DNA of 64,000 nucleotides, from contig NZ_WXEY01000006.1 in NCBI RefSeq assembly GCF_009877425.1, positions 112,792 to 176,791 on the forward strand, in the 5' to 3' direction. The translations under genes were made by a program, and so were the position numbers. Origin of the DNA: Heliomicrobium undosum (GTDB taxonomy: Bacteria > Bacillota > Desulfitobacteriia > Heliobacteriales > Heliobacteriaceae). Position 1 is the stretch's first letter. Every line of letters starts with the position of its first letter. The notes under the pieces are model-generated. The model searched no databases and had not been told where the DNA came from. It saw only the letters and a program-made list of their open reading frames with translations. Below, in pieces: positions 25,674 to 35,942 of this stretch.

Positions 25674-25925
25674 CTATTCCACCACCTTTGTCATTCGCCT
25701 TACTCGACGTATTCATTTCAACACGAGAAAGCACAAGTCCTTCACAGGTCGAAGCATAAAAAGTGTGTCCACCTTAGAAAAATACGGACCCTGTGAAACA
25801 TGAAAAAAGAGGCCAACGTTGAGTTGACCCCCCCTTCAAAGGGCATCACCTTATTCCATTCGTTTCAAAGCCATATAGGGCAAAATAAAAGGGGAACATG
25901 TTTTCGTTTTTTTAACAAAATCCAT

Positions 25926-26157
25926 TGTTTCACGTAGAACACTTCTTACGGCTTCGAATTCTATTACGTGAAACATTTTGCTGAGCCACTCCATATTGTT
26001 TCACGTGAAACATTTTATCAAACCACTTCAGGTTGTTTCTCATGAAACATTCCAAAACCGCTCCGTGTTGTTTGACGTAAAACACTCCCGAACCGCTCCA
26101 AGTTGTTTCACGTGAAACATTTTACCGAATCACTTCATATTGTTTCACGTGAAACAT
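25926..26157. repeat. parS: parS array 2: seven tandem ParB-site units
   Basis: Perfect parS sites lie at 25997-26012, 26104-26119 and 26142-26157. Degenerate copies begin at 25926 (TGTTTCACGTAGAACA), 25960, 26034 and 26069. Spacing is 34, 37, 37, 35, 35 and 38 bases. The spacers are also related (variants of AACCACTTCA and AACCGCTCCA), so whole units of about 36 bp were duplicated. The array lies between parA and rsmG. Confidence 0.9.
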
Positions 26158-26192
26158 CATTTGAGGCCTATCTTCTGCCGAACGAGCCACTC

Positions 26193-26966
26193 TTACAGCA
26201 AAGGTTTACGATTGGGAATTCCGGCTTTTCGTGGATATGCCGCATTTGTGGGCTTCTGCTTGCGGACAATAATCAGCGTACGCCGATCTCCCGAAAGCGG
26301 TAAAGCGATCGACTTAACCTGTTCAAGCTCACCGCCGAGCAAACGCAATGCCGTTTTAGCTTCCTCCACCTCGGCAGGGCCGTCAGGTCCTTTTAAGGCG
26401 ATAAAACTTCCCCCCAAGGTAACAAAAGGAAGACACAATTCCAGAAGTACAGGAAGCCGAGCGACAGCGCGACTGAAGACGATCGAGTACTTATCTCGCA
26501 ATAGCAGGTTGCGAGCGCTATCCTCCGCCCGGCCGTGAAGAACCTGCACATTCGTCAATCCTAATCTCTCCGTCGTTTCACTTAAAAAACGGCATCGCTT
26601 TTGCAGTGAATCGAGAAGCGTGACCCGCCATTGCGGCCTGATCAAAGAAAGTGGCAAGCCGGGAAACCCTGCGCCTGTCCCCACATCGATTACAGAGATA
26701 GGCGCATCCGATAGGTTCAATAATAACGGACTCAAAGAATCGACGAAATGCTTTTCCGCCACACCATCCGGATCGGTGATTGCTGTAAGGTTCAAATGGG
26801 CATTCGTTGCCAGCATCACCTCGGCATAGACTGTACACCGGTCGATCAATTCCGGCGAAACGGCGATCCCCCAATCTTGAAGACCCTTTTGTACCTGCTG
26901 ACGGAAGCGAAGAACCTGTTCGCTATCCCACTGGGTGAACTTGACTGTTTCCTTCGTTTCAATCAA
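26193..26966 (-). CDS. rsmG: 16S rRNA (guanine-N7) methyltransferase RsmG
   Basis: A 257-residue SAM-dependent methyltransferase of the GidB family, with AdoMet motif [15 protein letters not shown] and [19 protein letters not shown] upstream of it. It methylates N7 of G527 in 16S rRNA (E. coli numbering). The C-terminal end (about 20 residues) is longer and more basic than usual. Its ATG overlaps the mnmG stop by 4 bases (ATGA). Confidence 0.95.
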   Translation of the reverse strand: MIETKETVKFTQWDSEQVLRFRQQVQKGLQDWGIAVSPELIDRCTVYAEVMLATNAHLNLTAITDPDGVAEKHFVDSLSPLLLNLSDAPISVIDVGTGAGFPGLPLSLIRPQWRVTLLDSLQKRCRFLSETTERLGLTNVQVLHGRAEDSARNLLLRDKYSIVFSRAVARLPVLLELCLPFVTLGGSFIALKGPDGPAEVEEAKTALRLLGGELEQVKSIALPLSGDRRTLIIVRKQKPTNAAYPRKAGIPNRKPLL

Positions 26967-28879
26967 TCGATAGTTCCCCCATCCCCCGGCGCAAGACGGC
27001 GCCGTTGCTCCAAGTAAACCAACAAGATGGAGATATCCGCAGGACTTACCCCGGAGATACGCGAGGCTTGTCCAATGGAAACAGGCTTTCTGGCGATCAA
27101 TTTCTGCCGCCCCTCATTCGATAGACCGTGAATCAGTCTGTAATCGAGATCGGCGGGAAGTCGCTTGTTTTCCAACTTATTAAACCGGTCCACCTGGGCT
27201 TGCTGCTTTACCAGATAACCTTCAAACTTGGCTGATATCTCAACCTGTTCGGCAACCTCGGGATCGGTCGAATGATCGTTCTCCCCGTCATTGATCAAAG
27301 GCGCAAGATCATTATACGTCAATTCAGGACGTCGCAGCAGATCATAGAGGGAAACACCTTTCGTCAACGGTGCGCTCTGTTTTTCATCCAAGATCGCTTG
27401 CATTTGCGCGTTTCCCGGTGTCACAAAGAAAGATTTCCAGCGGGAGATCTCATGTTCGAGGCTTTGCATTTTTTCACGAAAACGCCGGTAACGCCGATCA
27501 TCGACCAGACCGATGGAACGACCGATTTCCGTCAGCCGCTGATCCGCATTGTCCTGGCGCAGCAACAACCTGTACTCGGCGCGAGACGTGAGCATCCGGT
27601 ACGGTTCATTGGTGCCCTTCGTAACCAGATCATCGATGAGCACCCCGATATAGGCATCGGAACGCTTCAAAACAACCGGTTCCTCGCCCATTATCAAGCG
27701 AGCAGCGTTGATCCCGGCCATCAATCCCTGAGCGGCTGCCTCTTCATATCCGGAAGTGCCATTAATCTGACCGGCCGTGAAGAGACCGCCGATCTCATGA
27801 TGTTCGAGGGATAGACGCAATTGTGTCGGGTCCACATAATCATATTCGATCGCGTAACCGGGACGGATAATCTTAACATCCTTCATGCCGATGAGGGAAC
27901 GAAGCATGGCCACCTGGACATCCTCCGGAAGGCTTGTCGACATCCCTTGCACATACATCTCATGGGTGCCTTCCCCTTCCGGTTCGACAAAAACCTGATG
28001 GCCTTTCTTATCGGCAAAGCGGACAACCTTGTCCTCAATAGACGGGCAGTAACGCGGGCCGGTGCCCTCGATCACCCCAGCATAGAGAGGGGACCGGTGC
28101 AGGTTGTCGCGGATGATCTGATGCGTTTCCTCTGTCGTATAGGTCAGCCAGCAAGAGATCTGTTTGCGCTCGATCCGCGGCGATAGAAAAGAGAAGTTCA
28201 GCGGTTCCCGGTCGCCAGGCTGCTCCACCATTTGGCTGAAGTCGACGGTGCGGCCATCGACCCGGGCCGGTGTGCCCGTCTTAAACCGACCGAGCCGGAC
28301 ACCGATTTCTCGAAGGGACGCAGCCAAACCGACGGAAGAGAAATAACCATTGGGACCACCGGGGTAGTGCAAGTCGCCAATGATGATCCGACCCCTGAGG
28401 TATGTACCGGTTGTGATGACCACGGCAGGCGCAGCAAAAAAAGCGCCCGTGTCCGTACGAATCCCGCGCACACGTCCCTGCTCCACGACGACCGATTCCA
28501 CCATCGCCTGTCGCACATCAAGATTCTCCTGGTGTTCGAGGACGTGGATCATCTCCCGTTGATAACGCTTTTTATCAGCCTGTGCGCGCAATGCATGGAC
28601 TGCCGGACCCTTGCCTGTATTTAACAGCCGGATCTGGATGCAGGTCTCATCAATGGTCATTCCCATCTGGCCACCCAGGGCATCGATCTCCCGAACGAGA
28701 TGTCCCTTCGCCGGACCGCCGATTGCCGGGTTGCAAGGCATCAGGGCCACATTGTCCCAACTGATCGTCAGAATCAGCGTCTTCGCTCCGAGGCGGGCGG
28801 AGGCCATAGCCGCTTCACATCCGGCGTGTCCTGCGCCGATGACGATCACATCATATTTTCCAGCTGCATACTCCATCAT
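26963..28879 (-). CDS. mnmG: tRNA uridine-5-carboxymethylaminomethyl modification protein MnmG
   Basis: A 638-residue FAD enzyme. The dinucleotide-binding motif [10 protein letters not shown] occurs at about residues 16-25, followed by the family blocks [23 protein letters not shown] (in two parts), [12 protein letters not shown] and [12 protein letters not shown]. The C-terminal helical domain contains the tRNA and MnmE interaction region. With MnmE it installs the cmnm5 group on wobble U34. It sits 42 bases after mnmE and overlaps rsmG. Confidence 0.97.
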   Translation of the reverse strand: MMEYAAGKYDVIVIGAGHAGCEAAMASARLGAKTLILTISWDNVALMPCNPAIGGPAKGHLVREIDALGGQMGMTIDETCIQIRLLNTGKGPAVHALRAQADKKRYQREMIHVLEHQENLDVRQAMVESVVVEQGRVRGIRTDTGAFFAAPAVVITTGTYLRGRIIIGDLHYPGGPNGYFSSVGLAASLREIGVRLGRFKTGTPARVDGRTVDFSQMVEQPGDREPLNFSFLSPRIERKQISCWLTYTTEETHQIIRDNLHRSPLYAGVIEGTGPRYCPSIEDKVVRFADKKGHQVFVEPEGEGTHEMYVQGMSTSLPEDVQVAMLRSLIGMKDVKIIRPGYAIEYDYVDPTQLRLSLEHHEIGGLFTAGQINGTSGYEEAAAQGLMAGINAARLIMGEEPVVLKRSDAYIGVLIDDLVTKGTNEPYRMLTSRAEYRLLLRQDNADQRLTEIGRSIGLVDDRRYRRFREKMQSLEHEISRWKSFFVTPGNAQMQAILDEKQSAPLTKGVSLYDLLRRPELTYNDLAPLINDGENDHSTDPEVAEQVEISAKFEGYLVKQQAQVDRFNKLENKRLPADLDYRLIHGLSNEGRQKLIARKPVSIGQASRISGVSPADISILLVYLEQRRRLAPGDGGTID

Positions 28880-28921
28880 GTTTCCACCCTCATTCCGTCG
28901 ATAACCGTGCCATCGAAAAAA

Positions 28922-30322
28922 CTATTTGCCGATGCAAAAAGACGAAAAAATTTTATCGAGAATATCTTCACCGACCGTATCACCGGTGATCTCACCCAGT
29001 GCCTCCCAGGCGGCTTTCAGATCGATCGTCAAAAAGTCGGGGCTGGCGCCGTCATCAACCGCTTTTAATGCTTGCCGCACAAGATCGTCGGCCCGTTCCA
29101 AGGCCTCGCGATGCCGCGCCTGGGTGACCAGCGCCAGCCGTCCCCCGTCAGGTGAAAAACCCACGCCGTCTTCCCCATAGACCATTCGACGGATCAATTC
29201 CGCCAATTCCTTTAGACCCCAACCCTCTTTGGCGGACACAGATATGATCGGCATCTCTCCCACAAGAGAATGCAGACGTTTCTCATCGAGACGCCGGACG
29301 GCAATATCACTTTTATTCACCAAGACGACCGCCGGACGACCAGCGAGAGACAGGAGCAGCGTTTCATCCTCTGCCATCAACGAATCAGAACCATCGAGGA
29401 CGACCAGCGCCAGATCCGCTTTTTCCAAATACTCGCGGGTCTTCTCAACGCCGATCCGCTCCACCACATCCTCTGTCTCGCGGATGCCGGCCGTATCGAC
29501 GATTCGCAAAGGGATGCCCCCCAGATCGATATACTCCTCGATCGCATCGCGCGTTGTCCCCGGGATCTCCGTAACAATCGCCCGCTGTTCATCGAGGAGC
29601 GCATTCATCAGGCTAGATTTTCCCACATTGGGACGACCGACGATCACTGTGCGCCAACCTTCCCGAAGTACGCGTCCGGTCCGGGAACGTTCCAACAAGT
29701 CGCAGATCTGACGCTGAATCTTAACCAAATCACTGCGGATCCGATCGTTCCCGAGATCCGGCAGGTCTTCTTCCGGAAAATCGATCATCGCCTCCAGATG
29801 CGCCAAAAGGGCCAGTAGATCATCGCGGACTTTTCCGATCCGGCGCGACAACTGCCCTTCCAATTGCGAAACGGCGGCGCCAAGCCCGTCACGAGTCTTG
29901 GCGCGGATCACTTCAATGATCGCCTCCGCCTGGGCCAGATCGAGGCGCCCGCCCAGAAAAGCGCGACGAGTAAACTCCCCCGGGTCAGCCAATCGGGCGC
30001 CCGCTCGCAAAACGGCGCCCAAGGTCTCCCTCACCGGCACCGACCCGCCGTGACAGTGAAACTCGACGATGTCCTCTGTCGTAAAGGTGCGCGGGGCAAC
30101 CATCCAGGCGACAAGGGCTTCATCGATCACACGATGGTCATCAGGGTGGATGATCGTACCCAGATGCAGCGAATGGGTAGCCCAGTCATCGACACCACGC
30201 CCGTAGCGTGGACGGAAAACTGCCTTGATCACATCCCGGGCGCCGGGACCGCTGACCCGAACGATCCCGATCCCGCCTTCTCCCGGTGGAGTGGCCACTG
30301 CCGCAATTGTGTCGCCGACCAT
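28922..30322 (-). CDS. mnmE: tRNA modification GTPase MnmE
   Basis: A 466-residue protein. The N-terminal tetrahydrofolate-binding domain starts GDTIAAVATPPGEGGIGIVR. A helical domain with an inserted G domain follows (GRPNVGKSSLMNAL; DTAGIRETED; NKSD), ending in the conserved FCIGK with its catalytic-type Cys. It partners MnmG. The ATG at 30322 has GGGAGAGG 8 bases upstream; a TTG six codons earlier is in frame but less likely. Confidence 0.97.
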   Translation of the reverse strand: MVGDTIAAVATPPGEGGIGIVRVSGPGARDVIKAVFRPRYGRGVDDWATHSLHLGTIIHPDDHRVIDEALVAWMVAPRTFTTEDIVEFHCHGGSVPVRETLGAVLRAGARLADPGEFTRRAFLGGRLDLAQAEAIIEVIRAKTRDGLGAAVSQLEGQLSRRIGKVRDDLLALLAHLEAMIDFPEEDLPDLGNDRIRSDLVKIQRQICDLLERSRTGRVLREGWRTVIVGRPNVGKSSLMNALLDEQRAIVTEIPGTTRDAIEEYIDLGGIPLRIVDTAGIRETEDVVERIGVEKTREYLEKADLALVVLDGSDSLMAEDETLLLSLAGRPAVVLVNKSDIAVRRLDEKRLHSLVGEMPIISVSAKEGWGLKELAELIRRMVYGEDGVGFSPDGGRLALVTQARHREALERADDLVRQALKAVDDGASPDFLTIDLKAAWEALGEITGDTVGEDILDKIFSSFCIGK

Positions 30323-30346
30323 CGAAACATCCTCTCCCAATACAGG

Positions 30347-30371
30347 AAAAAAAGCGCCTAAGCGCTTTTTT
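30347..30371 (-). terminator. Intrinsic terminator between jag and mnmE
   Basis: AAAAAAGCGC (30348-30357) pairs with GCGCTTTTTT (30362-30371) around a 4-base loop, with U-runs on the reverse strand. It separates the rpmH-rnpA-yidD-yidC-jag transcript from the mnmE-mnmG-rsmG transcript, though readthrough is likely. Confidence 0.75.
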
Positions 30372-30434
30372 ATTCTCCCCTGTGATTTTACGGTTCATAC
30401 CCCGCAGGATATTCAGTTATCATCCTGTTCATTT

Positions 30435-31349
30435 TTACTCTTTCACGGTGTCATCGCCAACCGAGTAGAGGCGTGGACGGGGCTTGCCAAACCGTTGGTC
30501 TGCCACATTGCGCAGTTCCCGGTTATCCGCACGGTTTTCGGCACGAATGTCCGACCGATTCTCCCGTACAGCGCTGATCTCCCGTTGCTCCCGGTTCTCC
30601 CGATTGTCATGATGATCCCGACTATCGCGTTGTTCCCGGTTCTCCGGCCGAACAGCGCGGGGACGACGGTTATCCCCCCAGCGTGGCGCGCCGAAACCTT
30701 CTGTCCGCGGTCGTTTGGCGTCCATTTTTGGACCGATCACCACTTTGCGGAAAGGCTCTTCCCCTTCTGAGTAGGTGACAACACGGGGATCCCCTTGCAA
30801 GGTCGTGTGAATAATCCGCCGTTCCTGCGGGCTCATCGGCTCAAGGACGACCTTGACGCCGGTTCGTTTCACTTTTTCTGAAAGGCGTTTGGCCAACCGG
30901 ACCAGCGTCTCTTCCCGCCGTTGCCGGTAATTTTCCACATCCAGCAGGATCCGAACCCGTTCCGGACCCTGGCGATTGACAGCCAGATTGACCAAGTACT
31001 GCAGCGAATCGAGGGTATCGCCGCGACGACCGATCAGGATGCCCAGATCGTCGCCGGAAAAACCGATAAATAAGGTGGAATCGCGCCATTCCGGCTTGAT
31101 TTCCGCTTGAATCCCCATGACACGAAAGATGTCCTGAATAAAACGGATGGCGTCGCGCATCGGATCGGGCTTGACCGTGATCCGGACACGGGCGGGACGG
31201 GTTCCGATCAGACCCAGAAAACCCTTCGAAGGCTCCTCCAGGACGAGGACCTCCACATCCTTCTCTTCCAGTTTCAATTCCGTAAGGGCGGCGCGGAGGG
31301 CTTCCTCCACCGTTTTTGCGGTTTTTTCCAATACTATCGGTTGGGACAT
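30435..31349 (-). CDS. jag: RNA-binding protein Jag/KhpB with long charged tail
   Basis: A 304-residue protein with a Jag_N domain (about 1-50), a KH domain (IGRRGDTLDSLQYLVNL near residues 105-121) and an R3H domain (about 145-208, SPQERRIIHTTL). A C-terminal extension of some 90 residues is dominated by Arg, Glu, Asn and Asp in short repeats such as ENREQR and ENRADNR. The tail is not part of the standard family. Jag/KhpB binds RNA with KhpA and affects cell division and wall synthesis in some Firmicutes. ATG at 31349 overlaps the yidC stop by one base. Confidence 0.93.
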   Translation of the reverse strand: MSQPIVLEKTAKTVEEALRAALTELKLEEKDVEVLVLEEPSKGFLGLIGTRPARVRITVKPDPMRDAIRFIQDIFRVMGIQAEIKPEWRDSTLFIGFSGDDLGILIGRRGDTLDSLQYLVNLAVNRQGPERVRILLDVENYRQRREETLVRLAKRLSEKVKRTGVKVVLEPMSPQERRIIHTTLQGDPRVVTYSEGEEPFRKVVIGPKMDAKRPRTEGFGAPRWGDNRRPRAVRPENREQRDSRDHHDNRENREQREISAVRENRSDIRAENRADNRELRNVADQRFGKPRPRLYSVGDDTVKE

Positions 31350-32020
31350 TACGCGGTACCTTCCTTCCGAACATTCAGACTGCGGTTCATATAGAGCTGC
31401 TGAAGGATACCGACCGTGTTGAAGGTCACCCAATAGAGAGACAAACCAGCGGCAAAACTATGGGCCATCCAACCGATCAACAACGGCATGGAATACATCA
31501 TGATCTTCTGCGTTTGTTCTGCCTGTGCATTGCCGCCGGAAGAGGAGGGCGTCACCTTCATTTGAAGATAAGTCGTAGCAGCGGCCAACAGAGGCAAGAT
31601 ATAAACGGGATCGGGATGCGAAAGGTTCGGGATCCAAAGGAAAGTGGCGTGAGCTTCATTCAGATAAGGAAAACTCGTCAAGCCGTTATAGAAAGCGATG
31701 AGAATCGGAAACTGGATCAACAGGGGCAGACAACCGCTCAGGGGATTAACGCCATGTTCCTTATAGAGTTGCATCATCGCTTCCTGAGCCTTCTGCGGAT
31801 CTTTTTTATACTTCTCCTGGAGCGCCTTCTGTTTCGGCGCCAATTCCGCCATAGCCCTCATCGATTTCATCTGTTTGGCTGACAACGGATACAGGAGCAT
31901 TTTAATCACGATCGTAATCAAGATGATCGCCAGGCCGTAACTCGGTAGACCGATCTGTTGGGTGAGGGTGTAGAAAAAGTTGATCATCGAGGAAAATGCG
32001 TCAACTAGCATTTGCCACAA
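31349..32020 (-). CDS. yidC: Membrane protein insertase YidC (Oxa1 family)
   Basis: A protein of about 223 residues with five hydrophobic segments and the Oxa1/YidC core, including LLYPLSAKQMKSMRAMAELA and a VNPLSGCLPLLIQFPILIAFY-like block (about residues 90-112). It inserts proteins into the membrane alone or with Sec. No lipobox is seen at the N-terminus, unlike SpoIIIJ of Bacillus. The start is uncertain: TTG at 32020 sits 10 bases after AAGGAGG, while GTG at 32029 is too near to it and ATG at 32011 rather far. Confidence 0.95.
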   Translation of the reverse strand: MWQMLVDAFSSMINFFYTLTQQIGLPSYGLAIILITIVIKMLLYPLSAKQMKSMRAMAELAPKQKALQEKYKKDPQKAQEAMMQLYKEHGVNPLSGCLPLLIQFPILIAFYNGLTSFPYLNEAHATFLWIPNLSHPDPVYILPLLAAATTYLQMKVTPSSSGGNAQAEQTQKIMMYSMPLLIGWMAHSFAAGLSLYWVTFNTVGILQQLYMNRSLNVRKEGTA

Positions 32021-32060
32021 GGCAAGCACTCCTCCTTACTTATGTACCGACTCAAGGCGA

Positions 32061-32273
32061 TCATGGGGGATCATATCCCCCAGGGTGAAAGGGATGACAG
32101 CGCAACAACCGTCCGACGGCCTTCCACAGCCCCCGGATCACCCCATACTTCTCCAAGACCAAGATGGCATACTCGGAGCAGGTAGGCGCAAACCGGCAGG
32201 AGGGTCCCCTAAGCGGCGAAAGATAGAGGCGATACCACCGGATCGGAACGATGAATACATCGACAATCCGCAT
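32061..32273 (-). CDS. yidD: Membrane protein insertion efficiency factor YidD
   Basis: A 70-residue protein with the YidD signature YRLYLSPLRGPSCRFAPTCSEYA and a conserved GRLLRCHPFHPGGYDPP C-terminus. It is a small amphipathic membrane-associated factor that helps YidC. The start is only 1 base after the rnpA stop. Confidence 0.95.
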   Translation of the reverse strand: MRIVDVFIVPIRWYRLYLSPLRGPSCRFAPTCSEYAILVLEKYGVIRGLWKAVGRLLRCHPFHPGGYDPP

Positions 32274-32274
32274 G

Positions 32275-32631
32275 TCATCCCCCCAGCCCCAGTTTGGCCC
32301 GTTTGAAGAGTTTGATTACATCTTGTTCGACTAGGCGAAAAGGAATTCCTTTTATTTTTGACCGGGCGATCAAAATTATGTCACTGCCGTCATCAGCACG
32401 GAGGCCGTGGCGGCGGCAGATCTCCCGCAGCATGCGTTTCACCCGGTTGCGCACATTCGCCTTGCCCACCTTGCTGGAGACAGAAAAACCGAAGCGACGG
32501 CGGGAAGGGGTGTCCGGGAGGCGAGGCTGGAACCGGTACAACACCACATACTGGCCGCCGTAGGATTTTCCGCGCTTATAAACCTTTTGAAAATCCTCAT
32601 TGCGACGCAAGCGATAATGTCGCGCCAGCAT
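32275..32631 (-). CDS. rnpA: Ribonuclease P protein component
   Basis: A 118-residue basic protein beginning LARHYRLRRNEDFQKVYKRG, with the conserved RNR box (GKANVRNRVKRMLREICRRH). It binds the RNase P RNA and helps it mature tRNA 5' ends. It lies between rpmH and yidD, the universal arrangement near oriC. Confidence 0.96.
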   Translation of the reverse strand: MLARHYRLRRNEDFQKVYKRGKSYGGQYVVLYRFQPRLPDTPSRRRFGFSVSSKVGKANVRNRVKRMLREICRRHGLRADDGSDIILIARSKIKGIPFRLVEQDVIKLFKRAKLGLGG

Positions 32632-32676
32632 CAGCGTTCACCCCCCGGAAAACAAAAGAAGGCCCCCGAAGCGGCC

Positions 32677-32811
32677 TTAAGCACTGAGTTTTTTCCTTCC
32701 TTTTGCACGACGCCGTTTGAGGACGTTGCGTCCGTTCGGCGTGCTCATCCGGCTCAAGAAACCGTGAACGCGTTTATGTTTCCGATTTTTCGGCTGATAG
32801 GTGCGCTTCAA
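32677..32811 (-). CDS. rpmH: 50S ribosomal protein L34
   Basis: A 44-residue, very basic protein reading (M)[17 protein letters not shown] through to GRKKLSA, typical of L34. The start codon is TTG (32811-32809) with GGAGG (32824-32820) 8 bases upstream. This is the first gene of the reverse-strand operon pointing away from oriC. Confidence 0.96.
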   Translation of the reverse strand: MKRTYQPKNRKHKRVHGFLSRMSTPNGRNVLKRRRAKGRKKLSA

Positions 32812-32944
32812 TGTCTACACCTCCTTATAATTGCCCAGATTTTTTGAATCTATCCGCGAAGTCAAAAGCCACGTATCCTGGCGGCTCGCGAGAACAAACA
32901 ACTACAATTATAGGGACCATCGCAAGGAAAGTCAAGAAAAAGAA

Positions 32945-33326
32945 CATGATCGGGACATAGGTCATTTTTTGAGTTATCCCCTTGTGGATAACTTCGACGC
33001 AGGTTACAATTGGGGATGAATATTATCCACAGGTGGATAACTCGGAAAGGTTGACTTTTATCCCAAGAGTGATCCACAGACTGTGGATAATTTGTGCGGT
33101 AACAGGCCTTTCATCAACACCTTCGACGGGCGGCGAAGGCTTTTTTTCTCCCTGCATCGCCTTTTCCCCAAAAAAACTCGTCCACACCGGCCGAACCTGT
33201 GGACAATCGCGGGCGCTGTCCGCGTTTCTACATATATACTATCTCTCCACAGCGCGTGAATATCCGTTCGAAAACAGGGGATAACCGTATCCCCGCTTGT
33301 GAAAATGTTCAAACTGGGGGTAGCCT
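32945..33326. other. oriC: Replication origin oriC, part upstream of dnaA
   Basis: The gap between rpmH and dnaA carries clustered DnaA boxes. Perfect TTATCCACA copies lie at 33023-33031 (forward) and at 32983-32991 and 33082-33090 (reverse). Near matches include 33032-33040, 33070-33078 and 33198-33206. Further TTATCCCC-like sequences are interspersed. A short AT-rich stretch (ACATATATACTATC, around 33229-33242) near the dnaA end is a candidate unwinding element. The divergent rpmH and dnaA starts on either side support the origin call. Confidence 0.9.
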
Positions 33327-33329
33327 GTG

Positions 33330-34661
33330 ATGACTTCACAGTTTGCCGGTCTATGGCAACAATCTTTGGAGATATTGAAACAAGAACTGAAACCGGCCAG
33401 TTTTGACACATGGTTGAAAAACACGCAACTGGTGACGATGCAAAACGGAGAGGCCCATATCGGCGTACCCAATGATCTGGCCCGCGACTGGCTGGAAAAC
33501 AGATACGCCACCCTGGTGAAAAACGCCCTCTCCGTTGTCCTCGGCGAATCGGTGGAAGTCCGGTTTTTTACACCGAGCGCCGATTCGCGCCGTTCCGAAC
33601 ATTCCCGCCGTCCTGTAGCAGCCGAAGAGAGCAGCCCGCCGCTGTTAAATCCCAAGTACACCTTCGACACCTTCGTGGTGGGCAACTCCAACCGCTTCGC
33701 TCATGCTGCTGCGCTGGCCGTCGCCGAAGCGCCGGCCAAAGCCTACAACCCCCTCTTCGTCTATGGGGGCGTCGGTTTGGGGAAAACTCACCTGATGCAG
33801 GCCATCGGCCATTTTGTCATTGACCAGCGTCCCCAATCCAGGGTTGTCTACGTGTCGTCCGAAAAATTCACCAATGAGTTGATCAACGCCATCCGCGACG
33901 ACAAGACGGTGGAGTTTCGCAACCGCTACCGCAACATCGACGTGCTGTTGATCGATGATATTCAATTCCTGGCTGGCAAAGAACGGACCCAGGAAGAGTT
34001 TTTCCACACCTTCAACGCCCTTCATGAGTCGAGCAAGCAGATCATCATCTCCTCGGACCGGCCGCCAAAAGAGATCCCCACCTTGGAAGACCGGCTGCGG
34101 AGCCGATTCGAATGGGGTTTGATCACCGACATCAACCCGCCCGACCTGGAGACGCGGATCGCCATCCTGCGCAAAAAAGCGATCCTGGAAAACCTGGATG
34201 TGCCCAATGAAGTCATGGTCTTTATTGCCAACATCATTCAATCCAACATCCGCGAGTTGGAGGGCGCCTTGAACCGGGTCATCGCCTTTGCCAACTTAAG
34301 CGGCAAGTCCCTCACATCGGATGTGGCCGAAGAGGCCTTAAAAAACATCATCCCCTCTCACCGGGCCAAGGTGATCACCATCGCGCTCATTCAAGAGGTC
34401 GTGGCTGAGCACTACAATATGCGAGTGGAAGATTTCAAAGCGAAAAAACGAACCCGTGATGTGGCCTTCCCGCGGCAGATCGCCATGTACCTCTCTCGGG
34501 AGATGATCGACGTGTCTCTCCCGAAGATTGGCGAAGAATTTGGCGGCCGGGACCACACCACCGTCATCCACGCCCATGAAAAAATTACGAAAGATATCGA
34601 AAAGGATCCCCAACTGGAAATGACGATTCAAGTTTTAAAAGAAAAAATCCAGAGGGCTTAA
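33330..34661 (+). CDS. dnaA: Chromosomal replication initiator protein DnaA
   Basis: A 443-residue AAA+ initiator with domain I ([22 protein letters not shown]), a short variable domain II (about 85-105), and an AAA+ core with Walker [10 protein letters not shown] and Walker [10 protein letters not shown]. Domain IV carries the DnaA-box-binding signature [15 protein letters not shown]. An in-frame GTG directly precedes the chosen ATG; the G-rich SD (about 33314-33319) is 9 bases from the ATG. DnaA boxes flank the gene on both sides. Confidence 0.97.
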   Translation: MTSQFAGLWQQSLEILKQELKPASFDTWLKNTQLVTMQNGEAHIGVPNDLARDWLENRYATLVKNALSVVLGESVEVRFFTPSADSRRSEHSRRPVAAEESSPPLLNPKYTFDTFVVGNSNRFAHAAALAVAEAPAKAYNPLFVYGGVGLGKTHLMQAIGHFVIDQRPQSRVVYVSSEKFTNELINAIRDDKTVEFRNRYRNIDVLLIDDIQFLAGKERTQEEFFHTFNALHESSKQIIISSDRPPKEIPTLEDRLRSRFEWGLITDINPPDLETRIAILRKKAILENLDVPNEVMVFIANIIQSNIRELEGALNRVIAFANLSGKSLTSDVAEEALKNIIPSHRAKVITIALIQEVVAEHYNMRVEDFKAKKRTRDVAFPRQIAMYLSREMIDVSLPKIGEEFGGRDHTTVIHAHEKITKDIEKDPQLEMTIQVLKEKIQRA

Positions 34662-34821
34662 AAGTTATCCCCGGACTTACCCACTTATCCCCAGAGTTAT
34701 CCACACCCTGTTTTGAGCGAAACCGTGGCGATCAGCCACTTTTCCACATATCCCGCCTGATTACTATGACTACGGTATATAAAAAGGGTAAAAAGGCGCC
34801 AACCAAGGAGGTTTCCAGGCC
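34662..34821. other. oriC: oriC, part between dnaA and dnaN
   Basis: This 160-base gap holds a perfect DnaA box TTATCCACA at 34697-34705 and several TTATCCCC variants just after the dnaA stop, followed by an AT-rich stretch (34758-34790). Bipartite origins around dnaA are known in Firmicutes, so this is a plausible second half. It also contains the dnaN SD (AAGGAGG). Confidence 0.7.
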
Positions 34822-35937
34822 ATGGAGTTTTCCTGTTCCCGGGCCGAACTGCTGGAAGCGGTCAACGCGGTGTCGCGCGCCGTTTCCTCCAAAGCGACCA
34901 CGCCGGTGTTGAGCGGCATCTACTTGGAGGCTCATGACGAGGCGCTGCGTCTCGTCGCCACCGATATGGAACTGGGCATCGAATACACCATTCCTGTCCG
35001 TACAATGCGGACAGGCAGCACTGTCGTCAACGCGCGCATTTTCAACGAGATGGCCCGCCGGTTGCCGGAAGGCCCCATCACTTTTTTTGTCAATGAGGAA
35101 AATCCGGCCCTGAAAGTCCGCTATCATGGATCGGAATTGACCTTGAATACGATGAACCCGCAGGAATTTCCGCTGCTGCCGGCGATCTTGGACGGTGATC
35201 GACTGATCGTCAATCAGGGGCAGTTTAAAGAGATGACGCGTCTGGTCGCCTTCGCTGCGTCAAGCGATGAATCGCGCCCCTGGTTTACGGGGGTGCTCTG
35301 GGATATCCAGCCGGAAGAGATCCGCTGGGTGGCTACCGACACCCACCGTCTGGCCCTCTTATCCGGCCAGGCTGTGGAGATGAGCGTCAACCAGTCGCGA
35401 CAGGTGATCCTCCACGGCAAGACCCTCTCCGATGTGGCACGGCTGCTGCCCGATGAAGAAGGGCCGCTGCAGATCACCCTGACCCGTTCCCAGGCGCTCC
35501 TGGAAACGGACCGCCTGCGCGTCATCCTGCGCATCATCGAAGGCCAGTACCCAAAATACCAGCAGGTGATCCCGCGGGATCACAAGACCCGCCTGACGAT
35601 CCCTGTCAAAGCCCTGGCCGAGGCGGTAGACCGGGCCTCCCTGGCCTCCATCGGCAAGGAGGGTTCCAATATCATCAAATTGTCGTCAGAGGGAAACCTG
35701 TTGACGATCCGTTCCAACTCGCCCGAGGTGGGTCATATCTATGAAGAGGTCTTTGTGGATATCAACGGCGATCCGATCCCCATCGCCTTCAACTTCCGCT
35801 ACCTTCAGGATGTGCTGAAGGTCATCGACACGGAACAGGTGCGGCTCGACCTGTCCGGAACGCTGGCGCCCGGACTCTTGCGGCCTGTCGGAGAAGAGCG
35901 CTACCTCTACCTGATCGTGCCTGTCCGGACGATTTAA
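34822..35937 (+). CDS. dnaN: DNA polymerase III beta subunit (sliding clamp)
   Basis: A 371-residue three-domain clamp protein. MEFSCSRAELLEAVNAVSRAV is the family start and the C-terminal LIVPVRTI resembles the usual end. The dimeric ring tethers the replicative polymerase and other clamp-binding proteins to DNA. AAGGAGG lies about 10 bases before the ATG. It is followed by recF after 5 bases. Confidence 0.97.
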   Translation: MEFSCSRAELLEAVNAVSRAVSSKATTPVLSGIYLEAHDEALRLVATDMELGIEYTIPVRTMRTGSTVVNARIFNEMARRLPEGPITFFVNEENPALKVRYHGSELTLNTMNPQEFPLLPAILDGDRLIVNQGQFKEMTRLVAFAASSDESRPWFTGVLWDIQPEEIRWVATDTHRLALLSGQAVEMSVNQSRQVILHGKTLSDVARLLPDEEGPLQITLTRSQALLETDRLRVILRIIEGQYPKYQQVIPRDHKTRLTIPVKALAEAVDRASLASIGKEGSNIIKLSSEGNLLTIRSNSPEVGHIYEEVFVDINGDPIPIAFNFRYLQDVLKVIDTEQVRLDLSGTLAPGLLRPVGEERYLYLIVPVRTI

Positions 35938-35942
35938 CACCT

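Noticed and set aside
23685..26157. CRISPR-like array (short repeats at regular spacing)
   Set aside because: The repeats are the palindromic parS motif, spacers are themselves similar within array 2, repeats are only 16 bp, and no cas genes are near.
26103..26303. Short open frames beginning MFHVKH near the parS arrays
   Set aside because: They are translations of the parS palindrome itself, lack ribosome binding sites and overlap rsmG in another frame.
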